This document shows, piece by piece, positions 1 to 5,002 of a DNA stretch of 5,072 nucleotides. The notes below the pieces were generated by a model that was not told the DNA's origin, made no database searches, and saw only the letters and a list, made by a program, of their open reading frames with translations. The DNA is taken from contig QHXE01000083.1 of the NCBI GenBank assembly GCA_003222835.1, positions 1 through 5,072 on the forward strand, written 5' to 3'. A program made the translations under genes and the position numbers. Numbering within the stretch: position 1 is the first letter of the stretch; every line of letters begins with the position of its first letter. The stretch is from Acidobacteriota bacterium. Lineage in GTDB: Bacteria > Acidobacteriota > Blastocatellia > Pyrinomonadales > Pyrinomonadaceae.

Positions 1-126
1 CCAGCTCCAGAAAAAGAGAGCTGCGACCGCGGCCGCATGGGCGACAACGAGGAAAGTCCCAGTGCCCCAGTTGATGTTCAGGCTTTGCCGAGCCGGAAAA
101 ACTTCATTACGCGTTTCGTTATTCAT
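1..126 (-). CDS. Fatty-acid (acyl-CoA type) desaturase, N-terminal fragment
   Basis: Partial gene; only the first 42 codons are inside the window and the frame is open to the left edge. From ATG at 126 the peptide begins MNNETRNEVFPARQ, then has LNINW followed by a hydrophobic segment (about residues 22-42) with H30 and ending FFWSW. An 'INW' motif leading into a first membrane helix with an internal His and an aromatic end is how bacterial stearoyl-CoA-9-desaturase-like proteins start. Those enzymes are membrane di-iron proteins that introduce a double bond into acyl chains and so fluidise the membrane. The catalytic histidine boxes would lie outside the window, so activity cannot be judged. 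The start sits 15 nt after the stop of the upstream small gene, with only a weak purine stretch (TGAGA) ahead, which suggests translation from a shared transcript. Family assignment rests on 42 residues recognised by eye. Confidence 0.72.
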   Translation of the reverse strand, partial: MNNETRNEVFPARQSLNINWGTGTFLVVAHAAAVAALFFWSW

Positions 127-141
127 CAGAATCGTCTCAGC

Positions 142-372
142 TCAAATCTCTTTCGGTAGCCTCGAACGGGACTCGAATTCAGCAACTGAGTGTTGTCCCT
201 GTAAATTGGCTAACTCTACGCGCCCGTTGGCCAGCACTCGTGTTACTTCGAAAGTACGTTCCAACGTCTCGCGGCCGGGCATTACCTCAGCGCGAAACGT
301 TAGCCACATTCCCAACGAGGGACTCGGGCCGGTTGCTGAGAGCTTTCTCCGCGCGCGCCGCGTCTTACGCAT
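142..372 (-). CDS. Small SH3-like hypothetical protein
   Basis: Encodes about 76 residues if it starts at ATG 372. Other in-frame ATGs are at 378, 414 and 309, and no strong ribosome site decides between them. I prefer 372 or 378 because 372 overlaps the upstream stop codon by only 8 nt (ATGCGTAA), the usual layout for coupled translation. The N-terminus is very basic (MRKTRRARRK). From about residue 22 (MWLTFRAEVMPGRE) onward, alternating hydrophobic residues with turns (FEVTRVLANGRVELANL) suggest a small beta-barrel of SH3 or KOW type, perhaps binding nucleic acid or protein. I do not recognise a named family and assign no function. It lies between the zinc-ribbon gene and the desaturase gene and is probably in their transcription unit. 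Codon choice looks like its neighbours, and no cysteine or membrane segment is present. Confidence 0.68.
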   Translation of the reverse strand: MRKTRRARRKLSATGPSPSLGMWLTFRAEVMPGRETLERTFEVTRVLANGRVELANLQGQHSVAEFESRSRLPKEI

Positions 373-709
373 GAGCATGAATGAGTCGCCGCATACGGTC
401 CGAGAACAGAACATCCATTTTCTGTGGTTCGATGAGCGCCGTTACTTCGCCCTCGCCAAAGGTCGGATGCATCAAGGTCTGTCCTTTGCGATAAGTTCGC
501 GCCCGATCGTAAGGAGCACCGGCCTTGGCGGAAGCTCGCCGAGTTGTGCCTTTCTTATATGGAACCCGTGACCCGCATATCGGGCAACTTACGCGCGTGA
601 TCCTTCCCTTCGTAGTGATGGAAGCGACGATGTGGCCTCGCTCTTCGTTGCAGGTCACGCACATTTGTTCCACTCGATCTCCGGTTTTGATAATTTGTAT
701 TTCTTCCAT
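365..709 (-). CDS. Zinc-ribbon protein with PcrA/UvrD-tail-like domain
   Basis: 114-residue protein in two parts. Residues 10-50 hold C17-x2-C20 and C42-P-I-C45-G, a four-cysteine zinc-ribbon arrangement with beta-hairpin-like sequence between the pairs. A basic linker (K52-R71) follows. Residues 73-111 read YRKGQTLMHPTFGEGEV and then MDVLFSDRMRRLIHA. This matches the pattern G-x-x-(V/L)-x-H-x-x-F-G-x-G-x-V followed by V-x-F-x-x-x-x-(R/K)-x-L, known from the Tudor/SH3-like C-terminal tail of PcrA/UvrD helicases, which contacts RNA polymerase, and from small stand-alone proteins. A role in binding nucleic acid or the transcription machinery is therefore plausible but unproven. The start is well supported: AAAGGAG lies 4 nt before ATG 709. 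It follows the DEAD-box helicase gene by 75 nt and overlaps the next small gene. The exact family is not recognised. Confidence 0.85.
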   Translation of the reverse strand: MEEIQIIKTGDRVEQMCVTCNEERGHIVASITTKGRITRVSCPICGSRVPYKKGTTRRASAKAGAPYDRARTYRKGQTLMHPTFGEGEVTALIEPQKMDVLFSDRMRRLIHAHA

Positions 710-713
710 GTTG

Positions 714-720
714 CTCCTTT
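714..720 (-). promoter_or_regulatory. Shine-Dalgarno site of the zinc-ribbon gene
   Basis: AAAGGAG on the minus strand, 4 nt before ATG 709. It is the best ribosome-binding match in the window and fixes the start of the zinc-ribbon gene. Confidence 0.8.
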
Positions 721-757
721 TGTTAATGCGATCTGTTAGTTTCTTTCGACGATCAAC

Positions 758-775
758 CGCCCGCTAAGGCAGGCG
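758..775 (-). other. Intercistronic hairpin after the helicase gene
   Basis: On the minus strand CGCCTGC and GCGGGCG pair over seven positions around a CTTA loop, with one T-G (U-G in RNA) wobble. On the plus strand the same position is a C-A mismatch, so the structure favours the RNA made from the minus strand. It begins 10 nt beyond the helicase stop codon. No T-run follows, so a classical intrinsic terminator is unlikely; it may be an mRNA-end stabiliser or a weak pause site. Confidence 0.45.
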
Positions 776-784
776 ATTTCGGAC

Positions 785-2008
785 CTATCTCGCGCGCCGC
801 GGACGAAACGAGCGAACGGTGCTCCTCTGCGACCGCGCGAAGGGCGCAAACGATTTCGCTGCGGCCGTGGCCAATGGTTGCACGCCGCCAAAGCCTTCCG
901 GCACCACGCGCTTCACTGTCTGTCCCGTCAGCCGTTCGATCGCGCGCATAGACAACTCGTCGACAGGGGCTACGATCGTAATCGCCTTACCTTGATTTCC
1001 GGCTCTGCCGGTGCGGCCAACTCGATGTACGTAATCTTCGGGTGCAGTGGGAACGTCGTAATTAATGACGTGTGAAACCGCATCGACGTCCAAACCGCGC
1101 GCGGCAATGTCGGTTGCTACCAGCACGCGCGCGCGGCCGTCACGGAATTCGCGCAAAGCCGCTTCACGCTGTGGTTGGCTGCGGTCGGCATGAATGCGAT
1201 TCACACTGTGATTGCGCGCTTTGAGGATGTGCGAAATACGCTCGGCGCCGCGACGAGTGCGCGTAAAGACGAGCACGCGTTCAAACGGTTCGGGTTCATT
1301 TTCCAGCAGCGCCAGCAAGAGAGTCGTCTTTGATTCGAGCGCTACCTGGTAAGCTTTTTGTTCAACCATGGTCGCGGCGCTGCCGCGAGGACTCACGTCG
1401 ATTACTTTCGGCTCTTTCATGGTCGAGCGCGCCAGCCGCTCGATTTGCTCTGACATGGTGGCGGAAAACAGCAGTGTCTGTCGTTTGGCCGGCAGCAGGC
1501 TAAGTATCCGCCGAATTGCCGGTAAGAATCCCATGTCGAGCATGCGATCGGCCTCGTCGAGCACGAGCACTTCGATCATCGAAAGATCAATTGCGCCTCG
1601 TTCTGTCAGATCGAGCAAACGGCCTGGAGTGGCCACCACCATCGTCACGCCGCGCCGCAGGTCAGCGATTTGCGATCTGATGTTCGCGCCGCCCATGACG
1701 ATGACGCTGCGATTGGCCTTAGCGCGGTTCAACTCGCCGTAGTTCTTTTGGATTTGCAGCGCGAGTTCACGCGTAGGGGCAAGTACGAGCACGCGCACGC
1801 CGGGTCGCGATTGTTCGCTGATCTTTTGAATGATGGGAAGTAGAAAAGCAGCCGTTTTGCCGGTGCCCGTCTCAGCACAACCGATTAGATCCAGGCCGCT
1901 GAGGATGACGGGTATTGCTTTTGTTTGTATGGGGGTTGGTTTTGTGTATCCGAGGGACTCGCAAGCCCGCAATTGCGTGGCCGCTAATCCCAATTGAGAA
2001 AAATTCAT
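785..2008 (-). CDS. DEAD-box ATP-dependent RNA helicase, RhlE-like
   Basis: 407 residues from ATG 2008, which has AAGGAA just upstream. An upstream in-frame ATG at 2134 would add a 42-residue extension unlike the family, so it was not used. All core motifs are visible in order: Q motif GYTKPTPIQ (20-28), motif I AETGTGKT (45-52), Ia PTRELALQ (78-85), Ib TPGR (127-130), II DEAD (151-154), III SAT (182-184), IV-region VFTRTRRGAE (247-256), V TDIAARGLD (299-307) and VI HRVGRTGRAG (328-337). The enzyme should therefore be a competent ATP-driven RNA unwinder acting in the cytoplasm, as RhlE/CsdA relatives do in ribosome assembly, mRNA decay and cold growth. The C-terminus after about residue 370 is short, low-complexity and ends in an Arg-rich stretch (RSFRPRRAR), typical of RNA-tethering tails. 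It lies 132 nt downstream of an RRM-protein gene on the same strand; joint action on structured RNA is likely. Confidence 0.95.
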   Translation of the reverse strand: MNFSQLGLAATQLRACESLGYTKPTPIQTKAIPVILSGLDLIGCAETGTGKTAAFLLPIIQKISEQSRPGVRVLVLAPTRELALQIQKNYGELNRAKANRSVIVMGGANIRSQIADLRRGVTMVVATPGRLLDLTERGAIDLSMIEVLVLDEADRMLDMGFLPAIRRILSLLPAKRQTLLFSATMSEQIERLARSTMKEPKVIDVSPRGSAATMVEQKAYQVALESKTTLLLALLENEPEPFERVLVFTRTRRGAERISHILKARNHSVNRIHADRSQPQREAALREFRDGRARVLVATDIAARGLDVDAVSHVINYDVPTAPEDYVHRVGRTGRAGNQGKAITIVAPVDELSMRAIERLTGQTVKRVVPEGFGGVQPLATAAAKSFAPFARSQRSTVRSFRPRRAR

Positions 2009-2034
2009 AAGTTCCTTTTTGTGTTTTGTGCGAG

Positions 2035-2051
2035 GCTCGCTTTGTTCGAGC
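2035..2051 (-). other. Small hairpin before the helicase ribosome site
   Basis: GCTCG and CGAGC form a perfect 5-bp stem around a 7-nt loop, about 18 nt upstream of the AAGGAA site of the helicase gene. It is short and could be chance; listed because it sits beside the larger hairpin in the same leader. Confidence 0.25.
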
Positions 2052-2076
2052 TGTCGCCATTGTTTGTTGCCAGTGG

Positions 2077-2111
2077 CGGCCTCCGTGATGAACGAATCAT
2101 CGCGGAGACCG
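2077..2111 (-). other. Large hairpin between RRM and helicase genes
   Basis: Minus-strand RNA would fold as an outer 9-bp stem (CGGTCTCCG with CGGAGGCCG, one G-U pair), one C-A mismatch, an inner 5-bp stem (GATGA with TCATC) and a 5-nt loop TTCGT. It begins 30 nt past the RRM stop and ends 68 nt before the helicase start. No T-tract follows, so it is not an obvious Rho-independent terminator. It could be a 3'-end stabiliser, a processing site, or a binding site for one of the two RNA-binding products. Confidence 0.6.
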
Positions 2112-2140
2112 GACTGGTTTCGATTATTGCGCACTGACTG

Positions 2141-2470
2141 TTACCAGCGCGGTTCGGGCCGGCGGCCGAAATTGCCTCCGCCGCGATTATTATCAAAGCC
2201 ACGTCCGCCGACGCCGCGATTTTCGCGTGGTTTGGCTTCATTGACTTTCAGCGGCCGGCCGCCAACTTCTTTGCCATTGAATTGCTCAATGGCCGAAGAG
2301 GCCTCTTCGCTGCTGGACATTTCGACGAAGGCGAACCCTCGTGAGCGTCCGGTGTCGCGGTCTTCCACGACACTCGCTGATTGAACTGTGCCGGCTTGAG
2401 CAAACAGTTGCTGCAGCTCCTGGCTGGTGGTTTGGAAAGCGAGGTTTCCAACATAAAGTTTCGTTGACAT
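2141..2470 (-). CDS. RRM-domain RNA-binding protein with Gly/Arg tail
   Basis: 109 residues from ATG 2470, with AAAGG 7 nt upstream. The open frame continues back to an ATG at 2572, but that 34-residue extension has no RRM-like sequence and the good ribosome site marks 2470. One RNA recognition motif fills residues 3-80: RNP2 is LYVGNL (5-10) and RNP1 is RGFAFVEM (44-51), with the RNA-stacking aromatics Y6, F46 and F48 all present. Residues 83-109 form a flexible Gly/Arg/Asn tail with RG and GGG runs, ending PEPRW. Size and layout match the single-RRM Rbp proteins known from cyanobacteria and other bacteria, which bind single-stranded RNA and are often cold-induced. The gene leads a same-strand series with a DEAD-box helicase next, suggesting a shared role in RNA remodelling. 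Its promoter must lie in the divergent region to the right. Confidence 0.95.
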   Translation of the reverse strand: MSTKLYVGNLAFQTTSQELQQLFAQAGTVQSASVVEDRDTGRSRGFAFVEMSSSEEASSAIEQFNGKEVGGRPLKVNEAKPRENRGVGGRGFDNNRGGGNFGRRPEPRW

Positions 2471-2588
2471 AGATATACCTTTCCCCTGTTTGGGAATGAA
2501 AAGAAGCTTTGCGAACGGAACGGGCTTCGGCGAAACGGTAGCGGTCGAAGGACCAGGTTCGGATGCTCTCAAAAGAGCGGCTTCGGAG

Positions 2589-2619
2589 TTTGTAACAAGC
2601 CTGCTCTCGAACTATCCAA
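2589..2619 (-). promoter_or_regulatory. Possible promoter of the RRM gene
   Basis: Minus strand: an extended -10 element TG-T-TACAAA (2597 down to 2589), with TTGGAT (2619-2614) 19 bp upstream of TACAAA as a weak -35. The expected transcript would start near 2582 and have a leader of about 112 nt. A long leader is common for cold-inducible RNA-binding protein genes. The match is partial and spacing is at the long limit, so this is tentative. Confidence 0.3.
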
Positions 2620-2649
2620 ACGTCCAGCGCTAATCGTTTTTTGCGCGGG

Positions 2650-2669
2650 GCGCATCACCGTCGATGCGC
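2650..2669. repeat. Perfect 7-bp inverted repeat
   Basis: GCGCATC (2650-2656) and GATGCGC (2663-2669) are exact reverse complements around a 6-nt loop. No T-run follows on either strand, so it is not a typical terminator. It lies upstream of the possible RRM promoter, so it may be a protein-binding site instead of an RNA hairpin. Confidence 0.45.
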
Positions 2670-2751
2670 GAGAGAAGGATTAACCGCAAGCATCATGCCT
2701 TACTTTACGCCAGGTTGCAAGCCGTGGAAGACGTCGCAGGAGGTAATGAGG

Positions 2752-2781
2752 TTGACAAGTCCGTGAGTGCACTCATATATT
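2752..2781 (+). promoter_or_regulatory. Sigma-70-type promoter of the TetR-kinase operon
   Basis: TTGACA (2752-2757) matches the -35 consensus exactly; TATATT (2776-2781) matches five of six -10 positions, with an 18-bp spacer. Transcription would start near 2788, giving a leader of about 20 nt before ATG 2809. Operator half-sites fill the spacer and the initiation region, so bound repressor would exclude RNA polymerase. Confidence 0.78.
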
Positions 2782-2797
2782 GAGTGAGCACACTCAC
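2763..2797. promoter_or_regulatory. Clustered palindromic operator, four half-sites
   Basis: Four copies of one half-site alternate in orientation: GTGAGTG (2763-2769), CACTCA (2770-2775), TGAGTG (2781-2786) and CACTCAC (2791-2797). They make a gapless palindrome centred at 2769.5 and one with a 4-bp spacer centred at 2788.5, about 19 bp apart. The outer pair also forms an extended inverted repeat flanking the -10 element. TGAGTG-N4-CACTCA is the size and symmetry expected for a TetR dimer. Its place over the promoter of a TetR-type gene points to autorepression. Confidence 0.82.
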
Positions 2798-2808
2798 GAA
2801 TTCATGCT

Positions 2809-3492
2809 ATGACGACAAACAAGAAAGCGACAACGAAGCGGAAACCGCGTAGTGGCCCTGCCACAGCGAAGCGGCCGGCGGGGCGGCGCGCGCAGAACAA
2901 AGCAGCGATTCGGAAGCGAATAGTGACCGCCGCTCTGTCGCTCTTTCAGACTAAGGGCTTTGACGCTACGACAACTAAAGCCATTGCGCGCAAGGCTGGT
3001 ATTGCCGAAGGCACCGTCTTTAATTATTTCCGGACCAAAGAAGATATCGCCTTACATTTCTTCGAGCAGGAGGTGGACCAGGCTATTGCTTCTGTCCGAG
3101 AAAACCCCCGTTTGCGAAAGGCGCCCCTCGAAGAAAAGCTCTTTGCCCTCGTGCACAGCCAGCTCGAGTTTCTCGCCCCTTACGAACGTTTTATCGGCGC
3201 TGCCTTCATACATGCGCTAAAACCGGCTTCGCCACTCGGTATTTTCAGCCATCGAGCGCAGGAACTTCGTCACCGCTATGTCGGCTTTGTGCAGGAGCTT
3301 CTCGACGAGTCGTTGCCGAAACATCGACACAGCCCGCTCTCGTTTTTGGCGCCCGAAGTCTTCTGGATTTATTACCTTGGCGCGCTCCTCTACTGGCTGC
3401 ACGATTCGTCGCCCGGTAAGCAAAACACGCTGGCGTTTTTGGATCGGTCGTTAAGCATCGGAGTCTCTGTGCTCAAGCAAGGAAAACGATAG
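2809..3492 (+). CDS. TetR/AcrR-family transcriptional regulator
   Basis: 227 residues. After a Lys/Arg-rich arm (residues 1-37, 14 basic residues) comes the TetR_N DNA-binding domain at about 34-80: helix 1 around IVTAALSLFQTKGF, then a helix-turn-helix with TTKAIARKAGIAEGTVFNYF (55-74) and the typical TKEDI after it. Residues 81-227 are an alpha-helical ligand and dimer domain, rich in aromatic residues (for example FWIYYLGALLYWL near 185-197), which fits a hydrophobic effector; the effector is unknown. ATG 2809 is the only possible upstream start because the frame is closed at 2785 and no other start codon intervenes. It has no clear Shine-Dalgarno sequence. The operator in front implies that it represses itself and the kinase gene that begins on the very next base. 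The regulator is almost certainly a repressor, as most of the family are. Confidence 0.93.
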   Translation: MTTNKKATTKRKPRSGPATAKRPAGRRAQNKAAIRKRIVTAALSLFQTKGFDATTTKAIARKAGIAEGTVFNYFRTKEDIALHFFEQEVDQAIASVRENPRLRKAPLEEKLFALVHSQLEFLAPYERFIGAAFIHALKPASPLGIFSHRAQELRHRYVGFVQELLDESLPKHRHSPLSFLAPEVFWIYYLGALLYWLHDSSPGKQNTLAFLDRSLSIGVSVLKQGKR

Positions 3493-4788
3493 ATGTCTTC
3501 TCAGAAGAATTCGACGACAGGGCGGGCCCTCAGCATGGCTTCGATGGGCGCGGGCATTGCCGGCAGTTATGCGGGCTACTTGTTGCAGCGGGCATTTCTT
3601 GGCGAGGCAAAGAGCAGAATCAAACTAAAATCCACGCACACTCGCGCGGCTCGGAAGATGGCCGACGAGATGCAGGCGTTGCGCGGGCCGGCGATGAAGC
3701 TCGGCCAGATGTTGAGCTTGCAGACCGGAGTTCTTCCCGATGAAGTTCTGGCCGAGCTGGCGAGTCTGCAAATGGAAGCGCCGGGCATGCATCCTTCGCT
3801 GGTTCGCGTGCAGGTCAAAGGAAGTTTGGGGCGCGAACCCGAGGAGATCTTCAAGCACTTTACCCCTGAGCCTTTTGCCGCTGCATCACTGGGCCAGGTG
3901 CATCACGCCGTCACGCGCGAGGGCCAACGCGTGGCGGTGAAGATCCAGTATCCGGGCATCCGCCGAGCGATCGAAAACGACTTCTCATTGTTTCGGGCCT
4001 TCGCTAAGCCGGCGCAAGCGTCGGGTCACATACCAAAGTCGGCGATTGACGAGATTGAAAAGCAGATCGTCGCCGAAACCGACTACGAGCGCGAAGCTGA
4101 TAATATCGACTTCCTGGCCGACCGCCTCGCTCCGCTTTCTTTCGTTAAGGTTCCGCGCGTTTTTCGCAAGTACTCTTCCGACAAAGTGTTGACGATGTCG
4201 CTGATGACCGGCGGGCACCTCGAGGATTTTCTCGCGCAGCGTCCTTCGCAAAAACTTCGGAATCAACTGGGCTCGGACCTCTTCGAGCTTTTCTATTTTC
4301 AGGTGCTGAAGATCGAAGCCCTTCACGCGGACCCTCACTGGGGCAACTATCTTTTCAATGAGGACGCGAGTATCTCACTGGTGGACTTTGGCTGCGTAAA
4401 GTACCTAAGCCCTGAATCTGTCGCCTACTTGCGAAGCGTCTTTCTGTATCCCGGCGAAACCGACTCGGCGAACTTTCGCCGGTTGCTCGAAACCTATTAC
4501 GAACGGGTCGGTGAGAAGTTACTCCCGGCCGCTCGCCGCGCGCTCATCCGTTTCGCGGATAACTTCTATCGCAAGGTCTATCCCCCAAAGCCGGAGAAGG
4601 AACTCTTCGATTTCGGCGATGCCACGTTCCTACGCGACTATCTGCGGGAATCGAAGAATCTGTTCCGAACGAAAGGCGTGCTGACCGAGTTCATCTTTAT
4701 GGGGCGCGCAGAGATGGGTCTGTATCAAACGCTGCATCGATTGAGAGCCCGGGTGCCAACCAGCCAGATTGTCAAGAAGTACTTGTGA
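3493..4788 (+). CDS. ABC1/UbiB (AarF)-family atypical kinase
   Basis: 431 residues. Family hallmarks appear in order: K69-L-G-Q72 (the KxGQ motif), Ala-rich nucleotide loop AAASLGQV (129-136) replacing the usual Gly-rich loop, VAVK with Lys150, E195-x-D197 (ETDYEREADN), HADPHWGN (278-285) with catalytic D280 and N285, and VDFGC with D298. All residues needed for nucleotide binding are present. Relatives (UbiB, COQ8/ADCK) support ubiquinone and other isoprenoid-lipid metabolism, with ATPase activity instead of ordinary protein kinase activity. The N-terminus has a Gly/Ala-rich hydrophobic stretch (about 13-35, SMGAGIAGSYAGYLLQ) that may lie at the membrane. The paired C-terminal membrane helices of E. 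coli UbiB are absent and the protein is about 115 residues shorter, so it belongs to a shorter subgroup and should not be called ubiB. The gene starts directly after the regulator's stop, with AAGGA 9 nt upstream; the two form one operon. Confidence 0.92.
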   Translation: MSSQKNSTTGRALSMASMGAGIAGSYAGYLLQRAFLGEAKSRIKLKSTHTRAARKMADEMQALRGPAMKLGQMLSLQTGVLPDEVLAELASLQMEAPGMHPSLVRVQVKGSLGREPEEIFKHFTPEPFAAASLGQVHHAVTREGQRVAVKIQYPGIRRAIENDFSLFRAFAKPAQASGHIPKSAIDEIEKQIVAETDYEREADNIDFLADRLAPLSFVKVPRVFRKYSSDKVLTMSLMTGGHLEDFLAQRPSQKLRNQLGSDLFELFYFQVLKIEALHADPHWGNYLFNEDASISLVDFGCVKYLSPESVAYLRSVFLYPGETDSANFRRLLETYYERVGEKLLPAARRALIRFADNFYRKVYPPKPEKELFDFGDATFLRDYLRESKNLFRTKGVLTEFIFMGRAEMGLYQTLHRLRARVPTSQIVKKYL

Positions 4789-4842
4789 GAATGACTTGGC
4801 CGATGGCCCGATGAGTCACGACTCTCGTCAGCCGTGGATTTC

Positions 4843-4870
4843 TTGACGAAATCAGCTAACCTGCTACGCT
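4843..4870 (+). promoter_or_regulatory. Possible promoter of the acetyltransferase gene
   Basis: TTGACG (4843-4848) lies 16 bp from an extended -10 element TG-C-TACGCT (4862-4870). Only three of six -10 bases match, with the TG extension as support. A 6-bp inverted repeat, TCGTCA (4825-4830) and TGACGA (4844-4849), overlaps the -35 and could be an operator. Transcription would begin near 4877, leaving a leader of about 126 nt before the acetyltransferase ATG. Confidence 0.35.
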
Positions 4871-4950
4871 AGCGGCATGCCTGCGAGGAGAAGTGCTACC
4901 AGCAAGCTTGCGGTTCCAGTTCGAGGTAATAAGGTCAAAAGCAATTCGGA

Positions 4951-4992
4951 TTTTTCACTTTGCACGTTGCGATTTTCCAATTTTCAATGTCA
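4951..4992. repeat. Degenerate 7-bp tandem repeat
   Basis: Successive units read TTTTTCA, CTTTGCA, CGTTGCG, ATTTTCC, then after a 1-nt shift ATTTTCA and a trailing ATGTCA. The shared pattern is roughly (A/C)TTT(T/G)CA with a 7-bp period. It is AT-rich against its surroundings and non-coding as far as can be seen. Copies diverge, so it looks like an old array. Confidence 0.5.
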
Positions 4993-5002
4993 GTACTAAG
5001 GA

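Larger units (their letters stand above)
2471..2808. other. Divergent intergenic region, RRM gene / TetR gene
   Basis: 338 bp with no convincing gene. Nearest the RRM gene is a probable transcribed leader of roughly 110 nt with a GCTCT/AGAGC hairpin (2565-2578, 4-nt loop). The middle holds a possible minus-strand promoter (2589-2619) and a perfect 7-bp inverted repeat (2650-2669). The right end contains the promoter and clustered half-sites in front of the TetR-type gene. About 2670-2750 shows nothing I can assign. Confidence 0.7.

Noticed and set aside
62..571. 169-codon plus-strand open frame
   Set aside because: It lies opposite three minus-strand genes that have recognisable motifs and linked starts; its peptide is low-complexity and shows no domain.
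1368..1742. 124-codon plus-strand open frame
   Set aside because: Antisense to the conserved helicase core; Ser/Arg-rich and without a domain.
2009..2134. N-terminal extension of the helicase from ATG 2134
   Set aside because: The 42 added residues are not helicase-like, coincide with the hairpins, and a ribosome site lies before ATG 2008.
2019..2384. 121-codon plus-strand open frame
   Set aside because: It is antisense to the RRM gene and its 3' gap; the peptide is Pro/Arg/Ser-rich shadow sequence.
2471..2572. N-terminal extension of the RRM protein from ATG 2572
   Set aside because: Single-RRM proteins of this type begin a few residues before RNP2, and AAAGG precedes ATG 2470 at good spacing.
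2738..2766. AGGAGGTA followed by ATG and a 6-codon frame before the TetR gene
   Set aside because: The ribosome site is too close to the ATG and the element lies upstream of the mapped promoter, so it would not be on that transcript.
3576..4338. Minus-strand open frames of 77-117 codons
   Set aside because: They are antisense to the ABC1 kinase gene, whose motifs run through the whole region.
4798..4808. GGCC-GAT-GGCC as a terminator for the kinase gene
   Set aside because: Four base pairs with a 3-nt loop and no T-run; too weak to call.
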